A stretch of DNA of 64,000 nt from Echinococcus granulosus (lineage: Eukaryota; Platyhelminthes; Cestoda; Cyclophyllidea; Taeniidae). The notes beneath the pieces were generated by a model. The model was not told the DNA's origin. It made no database searches and was given only the letters and a program-made list of their open reading frames with translations. The translations under genes and the position numbers were made by a program. This document shows positions 1 to 12,099 of this stretch, in pieces. The stretch spans positions 59,134 through 123,133 of the forward strand of contig NW_020170424.1 in assembly GCF_000524195.1 (NCBI RefSeq), given 5' to 3'. Within the stretch, counting starts at the first letter, position 1. The number at the start of each line of letters is the position of its first letter.

Positions 1-1469
1 GGGGGGGAGGAAGGCCTGCAAATTACCTTACTTTGACAGATCCCCGAAAATGTGAAGATGTAAATGTTCTTCAGTAAAACTGTTTTACAAACTTTGAAGG
101 GCGTTGGTCGTCTTAATGGCAGATCTAACCAGCACGCGAACTTTCATAAAAATGATGGTGATGTGTTACTATGGCAGCTAGATTTGCAATTCAATAACGA
201 AGCAAAAGTAATTATTGAAAGAAGACTTATTTCTAGAATAGATAAAAGTCTCCCATTTAAACGGAAATTCACACCATAAAGCTTAGTGACATCACGGCGC
301 ATTTCCCTTTTCTTCTCGAAAGTTCAAAGATGGAACTCAGTTGATATCCGTGCCCAACGCAGCAAAAGAGGTTTAGTTTAAAACAACATAATAAAAGTGA
401 GACGGTCGCAATCTGAGGATAACTACCTATTTTTTTGTTTTTGAGAAGCCTAACTTCACAGGGGACTTATCCTCCTGGGGGTAATAAGCGAATTTGTGGA
501 TGCTAAACTAATTAATTTTTACAATTGAGAAGTAAAACTACTAAAACAAAATCCAGAAATACTGAAGACAACTATTAAGAAACGAGTGGAGTAGTTCACA
601 TTTTGACAGAAGAGAACTTGGCATTTGTTTTTTTTACGTTGCTGAGTTGAAAATACATTTAAGTAGAGAAATAAGAAATAGCTTCCAAATTAGCAGTTCC
701 ATTCATCCCGCATTTGCGTTGGTATGATAAAATTACACTGCGTAGTCACCTTCAAAGCCCAAATGTGCTGATTGGCCCAGAGCTAGCTAATGATGATGCA
801 CCTGTCATCCAATTAGACTTCAAGCAATTCCATCACAAAAAATTTATTTTAATCAAATTAATCATTTTTTGTGAAGAATCAAAATCACAAAACCTAATTA
901 GCACTAAAAAAAAATAGTTCAATCACTTGTGGGACGCGCAACACCACACTCGCTGATGAAAAACTTAAAATAAAATAAGTGATGAAATGATGCCTTAGAA
1001 GCAGTAAGCAAGTCTCGTCGGAGCGCATCAAATCTGGCGAATTAGCAGCTTCTAAGATGCATTGCAAGAGTTATCATCCTAAGGTTAACATGTCCACAAA
1101 ACCAACGTTCGTGTGGGGGAAGAAAGTACTCAGAAGTTAAGCAAAGAATGAAAATCTATGAGTGAATTAAAGAGTTGCACGAGGTAACGGATGAACAGCA
1201 ATCTGAACGTCCAACCGACAACAATAATGCGAGATGCGTTGCCTTAAACCGCAATGGCCATAAATTCGTTCACGCCATCACTGCAGGCCGGGGCGCTATG
1301 TTGTTCTAACATGACACCAACTATCAAATACTGAAAGGCCTAATTATCATTAAGTCACAAAAATCCAATCTGGTTGCAGAAATGGATTCAATACAGCCAG
1401 CAATCCCAAGCCGGTAAAGCATATATGTTACAGATTCGTGCTATTGATCCCAAATAAACGAAAAGTTAT

Positions 1470-1491
1470 GGCGTCACAAATACGTGACGCT
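1470..1491. repeat. 22-bp dispersed palindrome, copy 1
   Basis: GGCGTCAC, six central bases AAATAC, then GTGACGCT. The arms GCGTCAC/GTGACGC pair perfectly over 7 bp. The left flank is AT-rich (AGTTAT). It belongs to a four-member set in this window. Confidence 0.7.
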
Positions 1492-3658
1492 GGCGAAGAA
1501 TGCGTAAAAGCATGTGTGCCTCCCGCTGGGGAGGTGCCTAAGAAATCGACTCATTCTCAACACACGACCAGTTACAATGAACAGGCCACGAAATTCTCAT
1601 CACAAAAAGGGAAAAAATCTAAGGTAGTACGGAAATATTTGATTAATTTACCATTAACCAATAGGAACAAAGGCGAGTAACATGCTTAATAGCTAGCTAA
1701 ATAAATAATCCAATTCCCTCAGAAGAAGACGGAAAAAGAACTACTTTTCTCTTACCCTTAAGGACAAAACGAACGCAGTCCAGCGTCTTAAGCACAGACC
1801 ACTCAGCTTAATGTAATTTGGACTACATGATTCATGATCTCCTTGGAAATCTAACGATGAGTAACTTTTCCTCCTTTTTTATTGTATAATCATCGGCTCA
1901 ATTCAATAGGCACACTGCTTACGACAGCAGTTTTATTGGTCTACAACGGAAGTAAACGTTTTCCTACATATGCGCCCCCTAAAATGAGTTGTGATGAATT
2001 CTATCCCCCTTTTTTAAAAGGAGGCACCTGGATGGTGGACTTAAAAGAGGATGGATTTCCGGAGAGTAAAAAAGTGGTGAACATCATTTCCTTTTCCTTC
2101 AAAAATGGTTGGAAACTGCACCTTAAATACTACGGAATCTCAAGCTCATTTTCCCGCCCACGGCTAGGCAAAAGAGACGTTTTTCAAGTCAGAGCTCGGG
2201 AGAGAGTTGTCAGGGAGAAGCATCTAATGTCGCGATAAGACACTGCTTCCCCTTGAGGAGCCTACCTCTTCCCCATTTGAATGGCAGAAACCACTGCCCT
2301 GCCTGGAGGAGAGCAATAACCGCAACGCATTGACATCTGCCACTAGTAATAACACCATGACAGTCGTAAATAAATACAAATTTAAGCCTTCTAGGTGCTC
2401 TATTGAAGCCGATAGCAATTTCAGTAATTTGTCCTTAGCAGATATCGAGTTTAAAAAGAACGTTTGAGAAGCATAAATTACCTTTAAAGGAGTCTACACA
2501 AACGGATGTAACGCAAAGAAGTGATAGCTGGAAAAAAATATATCATTTCACCATTTAGAAGAAATATGATGGTTGAAAAAGTTGGGAGTGTTTTATGACA
2601 AAAAGGGGATATCAGGCACGTGGAAAGTGGATTAAAACCTATTCGAACGCCTACCCACATTACCGGTTTAACTGAGGTGCCTAGGCGGTGAGGAGTAGTG
2701 CGTTGCGGCCTCTTCTTGGAAGTGGTAGAGCATTTTGTGGTGGGATGGAGAAGTTCCCACTCTCATGGATAAGAGGAAATCTGTTCACCTTGGAAATGGC
2801 ATGCCTCACCTTGTTGATCGGTACTGCATCCTTCTCGATGCTGCTCCGATCCGATTCAGTACCACCACATTACTCAACAAAATCAGTAAAAAAGGAACAG
2901 ATTTTTCAACGAATGGGCTTCTAGTCTTATAATTCTTTCATCCACCACCCTAAAGTACTAGCACAACCCTAAAGGTCAACTGTGACGCACACGACTACCG
3001 TCACAATTCGATTTCTCCCTTTCTACTACCTCATTAATGAAGTACTTTGGCCAGCAGCACAAAAACTTTCGGCGCCCAACTTCAAGTGGCATAAACTAGG
3101 AGAGGGAGAGACTGCACGCCACATCTCCCCACGAGTCACGCGAAGTTGTGAAGGGAGGAAACCGCAACTCCACATGGTACGAGACACAGGCCCAACTTTG
3201 CGACGCACACGATTCGTGACACACGTACTGAAGAGGGTTTTAGTGCGCCAGTTGGGCCAATTGATGAGATTATAGCCCGAGTATGGAAGCAAATTTCGCT
3301 ACTTGATCAGGATCCCAATTTTGAAGGCTTTACATAAGTTAGACCTGATGAATTAAAGACGACTTTTTGGCCTGCTTAAACTGCGCCCCGCCTCCGAATC
3401 CCATACACAAAAACCGGGTGACAATATCTTGAGACTTTATAAATTGGCACTAAAATGAAACGAATCGACCTATTACAATGCCAACACAAAAGCACTTTTT
3501 CTTTCGAGATTTTCTTTTACGTACCATAATATGCTGGTTTATGGAATATTTTAGCACTAGAAAGTGTTTGCTTTAAATGACTATTTAAGTCCACGGAACT
3601 TGGCAGTGCTTCACGACTCTGTCCCAACGACATTAGGTAAAGATGGGCAAAAAATTGA

Positions 3659-3680
3659 GGTGTCACATATATGTGACGCC
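3659..3680. repeat. 22-bp dispersed palindrome, copy 2
   Basis: GGTGTCAC, centre ATATAT, then GTGACGCC. The inner 16 bases from 3662 are a perfect palindrome. Read in reverse complement, the left flank ACTACT resembles the flank of copy 4 (TTACT). The second base pair of the stem is a T-C mismatch against the consensus. Confidence 0.7.
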
Positions 3681-5310
3681 AGTAGTTATCATTGTTAAAG
3701 GACTGGAAATTCACTCCAAAGTACCAGATTTCCATATCTGACAGCGAAGAGATGATTCACTGCAGGAGAAAGTGGAAAAAGGGACGGAGGATGGGCAAAA
3801 AATAACATGACTACTTTGCCCTCGACCTGCAGACACCAGAAATGGGCCAATCGGTTCGACGCAATACGGAAATCCGTGTGGCCCTCTTATGCTAATAATG
3901 TCACTTGCAGTGAAAAATAAGAGCAAATTACATTTTTTTCACATTCATGCAGCCTTTTACGCAAATCAATTGGTCATGTGAGCACCGTGCTAAAAATGCC
4001 ACGAGGTAACGTAAACAAAGGAGTCTGCACTGCCATGACTACGGGGGGAGGAATATCGGTGACAACGAAAAGTAACTTCTGGCCCTTAAAAAGTTTGGCA
4101 AATAAATAAATAGACAAAACTCCCGGCTTGTCTTGGAGAGCTCGTTACAAAAGAGGGTTTACTTACTGGCACAACTGTATTTGAATAGAGAAAAGAAGTA
4201 CAAGCGAACTTTAACCCAAAGGGATGCGTTGACTCACCACAAGATTTCAACCAACTGAAAACATTGCAACTTTATTTTTTTCACTTTTTCTTCATTTATT
4301 GTAATTCATTTGCGAATTTCATCGATTTTGGAGAAAAAAAAATAGATGACCCTCATCCGATAAGAAAAATCAACTGATGTCGGGTTTCGTGCGTGTTTGC
4401 CACCCCTCTCCCCACCCCCGCTCCACCCTTGCAATTTACCTCTGATCAAAGTGGAGGCGAACTAACACCGTGTAGCAGAAAAAGCAAAAAAGATTTTTTT
4501 GAGTTTGCAAAAAAGGAGGGAGAAGCAGGGGTAAGAATTACTGCCCTGTCGGAATTGCGACACTTGACAAAGGAATTAAATTTCCAACACTTTAGATGAA
4601 AGTCAAGTTGGGACTCAGTTGGAGAGGGAGGGAGGAGGAGGACGATGAAGGTCAGATCGCATCTGCCGGCAGAAGCCCAGTCCCCTACCCTAGTGGGATG
4701 GAGGGGGACAGGATTATCAATTTTGAAGCAGTTTTTCCCCTCCAAAATGACGAGCACACTTTGGGGTAATCACAAAAAAAGAGGATTAAATGGGGTTCAC
4801 AATATCTCTTGCCCAAAGCTTAACTTATACAGACTTTTGGAAGTCTTGAAAAGGCAATCCATCTTTATTTTCAACCAAAATTTGGTTGAACTATTGGATA
4901 CCTCTGTTTTTGCCCATTTGACAACACTCCAAGGTATCGCTAAATTTGATTGGCTAGTTTGAAGAAAAGTTATCTGCTCGACCTCTGTGAGTAAGGCTTG
5001 GAAATTGAGGTGATAAACTTGGTGGCTACGGTTTCACCATATTGCATTCAAGTGACCTCTAAAAAAGGAGGGGGTGTTAAATGACTGTGAAGACAGGACC
5101 ATCATCTGACAACAAAAAAAAACTTATAAGCGCTTGTGATCGAGTTGTTTGTGTGTGAATTTTTGTAATATAGTAGGATGGAACCACCCAAAGTGACTTG
5201 CGAATGACGTTCAAGCCAAATCGGGACTGTGGCAGACGCATATGTCGCCTCCCAACATCGGTAACGAGGACAGCAGGCGCTAGTGGTAGTTGGGACATCC
5301 ATGCAATAGA

Positions 5311-5552
5311 TCATGGTGATGAATAAAGGATCTTGGCAACATCAAACTCGAACTTGTAGGTATCGCCAGAAGCCTTCAAGAGGAACGCGAAGACGGAAGG
5401 CTCGATTGCAGTCCGACGCCTGAATGATTTAAACACTCCAAAGGCGGCAGGTCGTGAGGCAACCCACTTAGCCACTCATTTAACGTGTGGAGCGCCCGAT
5501 CGTGGACGCATAATCCGTCGTGGGAGCACAGAACATAATCATTTGCAAACAT
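5311..5552 (-). pseudogene. Decayed LINE-type reverse transcriptase fragment
   Basis: Two overlapping minus-strand open frames look like neighbouring parts of a non-LTR retrotransposon RT. The upstream frame (5552 down to 5376, 58 residues) begins MFANDYVLCSHDG and contains RALHTLNEWL. This fits the RT catalytic motif-C block FADD...L..L..WL, with the second-to-last Asp position changed to Asn. The second frame (5475 down to 5311) contains SRPAAFGVFKSFRRRTAIEPSVFAFLLKA split by no stop but in another phase, and resembles the post-RT segment AFG...VYRAVVLPTLLYG of flatworm LINEs. The expected residues between the two blocks are missing, so a deletion or frameshift is likely. It lies in the putative TBC-gene intron. 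The family is not determined, and chance resemblance cannot be excluded. Confidence 0.4.
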
Positions 5553-6503
5553 TTACCATTACGAAAAGTTAACAAACTCACACCCACGCGCACCCGATGG
5601 GTACTAAGACGGCTTTGCGCAGTAATGAAGAAGCGACGCGATCTTTCCCAGATGATTCATAGCCATAACTGATAAATCATTTTACACCGGGGATTTGCAA
5701 TATTAATTATATGTAGGAAGAAGTGTGCAAATTCAGTTGGAAATTAATGTCTACAAAAGGCGCTTCCCACTCCTCAAGATTCATTCATTCATTCACATTT
5801 CCCAGCTTAACCCAGACGTCCTCCCCCCTACACAAGAGTTAGAAGCAAACAACTCCATACGATGAGGCTTTAGGCGTACAATGACATCCGTTCCTTCTTT
5901 GTGGCAGCTAAAACTTCGCCCCAGCCAAGGTAATAGGACTTGACAACCCACCGGCCCGACAGTGCCGTTTGACAGGTTTTGGTATTTGCTTTTCATATGG
6001 CTAAATGCACATCACCATTGTCACTCTGTCGTGTCTGATTATCACAGAGGGTGGAATGGGTAGTTAACGTTGGTATTTTCGTTGTCAGAGTCTCGGGAGA
6101 TGTGTTGATAGCTGTTTATGTAATTGATATAAACAACGACTTGTAAACACACATGATGTGACACAACTTGGTGCAATTAGTCATCACCTGTCGACCAACC
6201 TTGAAACGCGTACCTCCAGACAGTTTACAGGGGCTCTTGCTGCTGCTACTGCTTCTACGTAAACCACACCCATGCGAACTCCAACCTCTTGCACCAAACG
6301 GCACCAGCTTCTTTTAACTGGTTGCTAGCCAGCCAGCACGTGTACACACACACACAAGTGAGTCACAATGTCTCAAACCGCTATGTGCACAAACATTAGC
6401 ATACCTTCCTTCTCAAGCGACCTTCCCTACCCTGTGCATCTAATTACCGCCACAAGAGGCAGGGTGTCATCAAAGTGGCGGTAGCGATGGCCAATCGACT
6501 CAC
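5553..6503. other. Intronic sequence, nothing recognised
   Basis: Left part of the interval after TBC exon 4. A minus-strand stretch near 6200-6300 has a good donor-like GTACGC and a serine run in one frame, but it does not match the next TBC segment and has no convincing acceptor. A short (ATTC)n run lies near 5780 and a (CA)n run near 6343. Confidence 0.4.
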
Positions 6504-6605
6504 CTCATACACCCGATCACGTTTAGCTGAGGCCACGTTGAGGAGGATGGGCCAAACCCGGGGTCGAATACGCGGCGGAATGCCCTTGAAGACGCGTCGG
6601 ATTAG
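6504..6605 (-). CDS. TBC gene exon 4, start of TBC domain
   Basis: 102 nt, 34 codons, phase 0 at both ends. The acceptor is CACAG before CTAATCCG and the donor is GAG followed by GTGAGT. It encodes LIRRVFKGIPPRIRPRVW followed by PILLN and ends ...RDRVYE. This is the most diagnostic TBC exon. GC content is well above the surrounding intron. Confidence 0.88.
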
Positions 6606-9600
6606 CTGTGATTAGTAAGGAAAAAAGACAACAGTGCCAATGTGCTACTTAAAGTGGATTTAAGTAAATAGGCAAAGTTAGGTCAACGAGGAAATAGCGT
6701 ACGGAACACAGGAATGAAAACAAAACGCTGGTGGTTCTTGAGAAGAAAGTATGGAGACTCCAAATAGGATTCCTACTGACCAGGAAATGAGGAGTGCAGA
6801 AGAAGTTGGTCTAGACCAAAATTCGTGCCACTAGGATGCTTTTAAAGGTGCTGGTAGAGTCCTGCCTGGTTTGACAAATGCAGCAGAAACTACGAAGCGT
6901 TTAGGTAAATGAACTTTCGGTGCTTCTGCTAGGACTTTCGAAACGCCTTGTCAAATCGGCCGAGCTCAGTGACGTACTTTGAAATTTTTTTGTTAAGTAA
7001 AATACCTCAAATTCAGAGGGTAAAGGTGAGAATTCCCCCCAAAAAAGTTAAAATACTTAACTGCGTCGTTGGAAGCATTTTTCATAAAAATGCTAGCTCT
7101 GCTTAAATCCCCAAGCGTAGAAACACGAACACACATTTAAAAGGGTCCACAAAGCCTCCTCTTACGAGGGTACAAGAAAAGTCATGGATGGGAATGGAGG
7201 ACGAGGGGAAGGGGGCAAATAGATCGGCAACTTTGTATGAGATGTGTTGAGAGCCCTCGAACGACGTCAAGACCCATAATGCAAACATCTCCGCATTCCA
7301 GAAACAACAAGCTATCAGCCCTGCAGAGGAAAACGCTATTGATGGCTAAGTCTCTTACACCGCGAAAATAAAATGTGTAAATGTAGGCAGAAAAAAGACC
7401 TAAGATGGTTAGCCATCCTGTTTATCTGAATAGAGTGAATCAAAAAGAAATGGCAGAATCGCCTAGTTGAGCGGTAAACGATAAGGCAAAGACACCTCTT
7501 CCGGGCAAGGAGAATGCTCTAGAGCTCTTCGTCCTCATAACAAACATGTTGAGAGCTTTGCCAAACAGGGCGGGGGAAGGAGAAAGGATCTTTCTACCCG
7601 GACGTAAGGAGTTAGGTTGATTAAGAAATAAAGCTTGAACAAATTACCCATCAACATCAATTACGGATGCATAAAAGCGGAAAGAAGTGGATTTGGCTAA
7701 CACAGAGTAAAATGGGGGCAAAGGTCAATTAAACTACATCGATTCTAGGTAATGAAAAAATCTCCTCCGATTTTCGGTGTAGCTCACTATCATCGCCTGT
7801 TTGTGGGCATACATTGTGAAGAGCATGTACCTGTCAATTTACCGGTACAGCACCCGTTTTTATGCTTTACAACAGTCTCAGCTTACCCCGAACCCCCCAT
7901 GCCATAAGACATCGACTAAAATAAATCCCTGAATTAAGTGTAACTCGGTCCCACATTAGCCGAAGCCTATTGTGTAGGATTTTGGGAATGTGCAGCAGCG
8001 AAAATGATTGAAAAAAAGTGGACTCTGATGATGATTCACTTCAAGATAGATGCATCTCCTTCAGGACAGAAATTTCTTTAATGCACCAGTATTTAAATCC
8101 AAGATTAACGTGATCAGGAACTCCGGTTATGCTTGCTGTGAGTGAGACTGTTAGGGAAGCCAGAAAACAACAGTATCCCGCCCATCAGGGGAGAAGGTTC
8201 GAAGGTCATCGACTGGTTGTATTTTATTTATTTTATGTACTTTGGCTTTTGTGTCCAACTTCGACTACCACTAAGCAAACGCGCCTCCACTTACTACCCA
8301 CCTCACATCTCGAAGGCACACAAAGCTTCATCTTTGCAAGACTGTGCTTGTTCAATGTAGCGTGTGATGCACTACAGGCACAATTGTACACTCAGTGAAG
8401 ACCAAACAACCACAGTTGAGATATAGCTACTCGATGCAGCTAAAAGTGTGCAAGAAAAGCCTATTCACCTTGAGAAGTAAGTAGAACTGGTTAATGAGTA
8501 GAATGAGGGTTCTACCCTTACAACACAAGACCTCAGCTCATACTGGAAAAGAAATCCGCGAGAACACCTCCTACACTACTGCAGGGTGCGAGAGAAGGAG
8601 GGAGGGAGAAAGGGAGGAGGGTGAAGAGTGATACTACCTTGTCTCATTCTTCCTATGGCTCTGATAGAACGGGGAACGAAATGTCAGATAGGAGTGGAAT
8701 TCACAAAACATTAAAAAAGGACAATGGGCGACAGATTGAGGCGGGAGATAATAGTTTTATTAGACCTGTTGATACTTCCTTTTTGCTAGTGAAAAACCAC
8801 ACAAAACCTGTTGCTTACACTACATCAGTGGTGTACTTTTTAGTCAGTATCTGCAACGCAATCTTTTCCGAGAGGAAATTAAGATTTCGCGTCTGGTTTA
8901 TGCATAAATAAGCCAGTTGTGCTCAACTATCAGTAGAAAAGGGGGCTGGGTAATACCACTGGAATAGGTAAATCCGGTAAAGTGGATAACAAAGCAGCCA
9001 TACATTACATTGTAGTCAACGATGTTCTCCACCAGCATCGCATATCTGGGAGGCTCAAATTTGTTCCCCCATCTCAGCGTATGTTGGATTACATCGAAGT
9101 GCTTGTCCAGCGATTTGAAATGGGTCATTCAAATGAGGAAAAGGAACACAACCGCTTAAATACTCCCTACATCCACGAAGTTGACTGTTTTTATCGTGAC
9201 ACAACAAAAAGCGGTAATTTTAATAATCAGAAATGCAGAAACAGCGAAGCCAATGATGTCTTGAAAGAACTTTTGCTTATTAAAGTATTTTGTCCCTTTC
9301 AGCTAGCTAATATAACTGTAGACACTGTAATTTCGCTTTTGTCGGCTCTAAAAGGGTTCCCTTTTTTAGTAAAGAATGTCTTGGACGGATACCATTTGAG
9401 CCTCCGGTTTTCAGTACCTAAGTGAAGACAAACATGGTAATTATTTACTTAAAAACAAGTATATACCAATTAGAGCATAAATACGTTTAAATACCGGCTA
9501 TGAAGGTCTCTCATGTCCGCTAGGAAATTAAACCTTGAAGGTCCGATTTTTAACTCCAAACCATTACGTGGCAGCGATGGATCCGATGAAACCAGATAAA

Positions 9601-11794
9601 CGCACTTCAAGCAGACTGCGAAATCAGAAATCTCTTAAAAACGAGTGCAGAAGAGCAAAGATTCGGGAGTCACTCTTGATATTTAAAAAGTGAACAAAAT
9701 GAATGAACCACAAAAGCTGAAGCAGTATGAAAGTGGACACCGATTGACCATACAAGTGAACGGCTATTCAGAATGGGGGAAGTTTGGTTTAGAGAACCTT
9801 CATGATTCACTAACGTCACCAAATCCACGCTTTTTATTGGATAAAAAAACATCAAAAGGCGAAAAGTGGAAAATTTTTGCACTGCTGTTTTTTGTTAACA
9901 AGATGAAAGGTGAGAAAGGAAGTATTACATGGAGTATTAAGTGTTAGCAAAGTACAAGCAGAGGACTTTTGTAACACTTTCTGGGAATAAGTTACTCAAT
10001 GGTGACTAATCTGTGCACAATCAATCCCTATGATGAGCGATCACAAGCCGACTTGTTGAAATCATTTATGAGAAAAAATAGCTTTTCGGAAAAAAAATGG
10101 CAGAGCTTGCGAAAAAATCCAGCCAATCCTAAAATCAGCTATTGAAAGATATAAGGCCTCATATGTAAAAAATTATCTACTTCTGTCTCAACTTAACCCA
10201 AGATCCCGACGTAGTTGTTCTACCGGCACACCTGATAAAGTTATGGAAGTTTAGTGACCTTTATGATGTGTTAGTACTGAGAATAGGCATAGTGTGACCT
10301 CTAGCACAGCCCCAATGAGAATATGGATGAGTTTCAGTGAGAAATAGTGTATGCTGTCTAAACTCTCTCAAAACATTTTCATAGTAAAAGTCTGATATTA
10401 GTGAGGTTGAATTCATTTGTATCAAATGAAACTAAACGAAAAAGATTTGTCTTAAAAGAGGCTCCTTGGGTCTTAGTGAATAAACTTTAAAATCGGAAGA
10501 GTTATAACAAATCTTAAAAAACTAGAGGATGGCCAACATAGATGACAAGGAGATAAAACAGGCAAAAAGAAGAGACAGATCCAACTCACTTCTTCATTGG
10601 GGCGTCCCTTATAGAAGGAGGCAAATCCATTTGATTGGATGAATTTCATCCACTTGTCCACCCGTCTGACATCTTTTTTCCGGTACTGAAAGATGGGAAG
10701 AAGAGAGGGAAAAAAGGGGAAAAAATATCTACTCATCTATAGATAAAACAAAAATTTCATGTTCGTCGACGGGTCTTACCATTTCTCAAACCTTGGAGAC
10801 AAAAAAGTGAGTGAACAGACTAACCAGCGAGCAACTGCGCACAGGGCAAAAATGCTCAGAGGAGGCTACGCGACCAATCACAGAGAGAACCTGGATGCGT
10901 CTCAGTCAGGCGCGCACATTTTGGTTTGGTGGCGTGATTAAATTACCCCCATGAGGAGAGGAATTGCGACAGTGGTAAAATCGAGGATGTCGAGAAAAAA
11001 AACTTAGACCTTTTACCAGTTAAGATCGAAAAGTCAACTTGATGAAACTATAGTGTTCGCAAACACGATCACGTGTGCCTAATATACCTCCTAAAGTGAG
11101 GATATGGTCATGTGCGAGGGTGAAGATCTCATAAACAAAGTAACACAATGGTATTACTCCTCTACTTTCATCTACAAAATATGCTATACTTCTGGTCATG
11201 TCTTTGATATATTTTTTTGTACACAAGGTGCATAAACTGATGGAAAAATAGGGTAGAACACATGTACAACAAACCTTGTGTTCCACCTCCTTCTCTCTAT
11301 GTGTAAGGCCTTCAGGGCTGCAAAGTGAAAACAAGTTTGCATCGGGAATAAATCTCGTTAAAAGAGATTAAATACGCTGTACACATCCTCATTAAACTTG
11401 AAAATAAGAAAGGAGTTTAGTGTATTAGTTACTCTACAGCAGATACAGCAAAAAAAATGCAAAAGACATGGTGCTTAATGTCCATCGAATTAGGAAAAAA
11501 GACCAAACATTCTAAAATTAAAACAGGCAACATACGAATACAGAATGTTTAAGAAACAATACAAAAATATTGTCCAGCCAAAAAGTTAAATTTTCAACAC
11601 AATGAACCAACAAAGCAAATCAAATGCATAATCTCAGTAAATTACTGATAAAATCCAAAATAATCCAAGATGGAATAGTTGGCCTGGGCCTCTTGAACAT
11701 CAAAATGCGTTGTTAGATCGCAGTGACTCTTGCTGAGGTTGTATTTGTCAATAATCCTCTTGGTAGGAGTAGATGATTTCAAGGATCCTGGCAT
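6504..11794 (-). CDS. TBC-domain RabGAP, USP6NL/RN-tre type, 5' part (exons 1-4)
   Basis: TBC proteins accelerate GTP hydrolysis by Rab GTPases on endomembranes. Four minus-strand exons join in frame: 11794-11646, 11317-11287, 10685-10590, 6605-6504 (126 codons). The N-terminus MPGSLKSSTPTKRIIDKYN followed by a segment ending LDYFGFYH matches the pre-TBC region of USP6NL (IVAKYD..., TDRFGFLH). Exon 3 has RRVDKWMKFIQ (family: ERTTKWLKML). Exon 4 opens the TBC domain with RRVFKGIPPRIRPRVWPILLN, the conserved RRVYKGIP...R..VW.LLL block. The catalytic IxxDxxR and YCQG motifs are not seen and should lie to the left of base 1 or in unrecognised exons. The family call is firm; the USP6NL assignment within TBC proteins is likely but not certain. 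Splice phases 2, 0, 0 agree throughout. Confidence 0.85.
6606..10589. other. Intron of the TBC gene, no further gene seen
   Basis: About 4 kb of AT-rich sequence between TBC exons 3 and 4. The two exons join in phase and are contiguous against the family, so no exon is missing here. Several plus-strand open frames (8129-8398, 8621-8911, 8982-9425, 9690-9947) have AT-rich composition, no family resemblance and no paired splice sites. Confidence 0.5.
10590..10685 (-). CDS. TBC gene exon 3, linker before TBC domain
   Basis: 96 nt, 32 codons, phase 0 to 0. The acceptor follows a pyrimidine tract (CATCTTTCAG) and the donor is GAAGAA followed by GTGAGT. It encodes YRKKDVRRVDKWMKF... and ends KGRPNEE, the helical segment that precedes the (R)RVYKGIP block in USP6NL-like TBC proteins. 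Confidence 0.85.
11287..11317 (-). CDS. TBC gene exon 2, 31-nt micro-exon
   Basis: The sequence between TTTGCAG and GTGGAA encodes (H)PEGLTHREKE. It takes one base to complete the codon begun in exon 1 (CA + C = His) and ends in phase 0, which is exactly what exons 1 and 3 need. The human USP6NL counterpart has a similar-length linker after GFLH. It was found by requiring phase compatibility between the flanking exons. Confidence 0.7.
11646..11794 (-). CDS. TBC gene exon 1 with start codon
   Basis: 149 nt, 49 codons plus two bases. The ATG at 11794-11792 is in context AAATAATG. It encodes MPGSLKSSTPTKRIIDKYNL and ends with ANYSILDYFGFY. The spacing from the start to the IIDKY and FGFYH blocks matches the family N-terminus. 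The donor is GTAATT, weaker than the other donors of this gene. Confidence 0.75.
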
Positions 11795-12099
11795 TATTTA
11801 CCCCATATGTGCGGATAAAGGTGCCCTAGTTTATCTTGTTTGCAAATATATCGCCAGCCCACCAAATTCAAAAAAACCGGGCGTTTTTGGCCACTTAAAC
11901 AACATATTGCTGCGGGGGATTATTTTCGTTAAAATTCTTCAGACAAGTCAACTTGTAAGTCCTTAGCTCTGCAAATTTGTTCTGCTGTGTGACTTTGTCA
12001 GCTGCTAAAAATAAGACGGTATAAGACGAAATTTATTCTGAGTGAAATATAATCTGTTGGATGCTTAGCGATGTTTGCAACATCAATAAGCTGCCTTGT

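Larger units (their letters stand above)
1..5310. other. Non-coding stretch, no supportable gene
   Basis: AT-rich sequence with many short random open frames. If the TBC gene to the right continues past base 1, this is part of a very large intron. I looked on the minus strand for the next TBC exon (DxNRTFR-like or GYCQGM-like coding) and did not find one. The stretch holds two copies of the 22-bp palindrome (1470, 3659), an outward-facing TGTGACG/CGTCACA pair near 2981-3005, and one plus-strand open frame (2228-2467) without a supporting splice site. Confidence 0.5.

Noticed and set aside
1..110. Minus-strand segment before GTAAGG that could encode TEEHLHLHIFGDLS
   Set aside because: Faint resemblance to a late TBC segment, but too short and cut by the window edge to support.
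6180..6300. Possible minus-strand exon with Ser run and GTACGC donor
   Set aside because: It does not match the next TBC segment, and the acceptor side (TTAAAAG) is poor.
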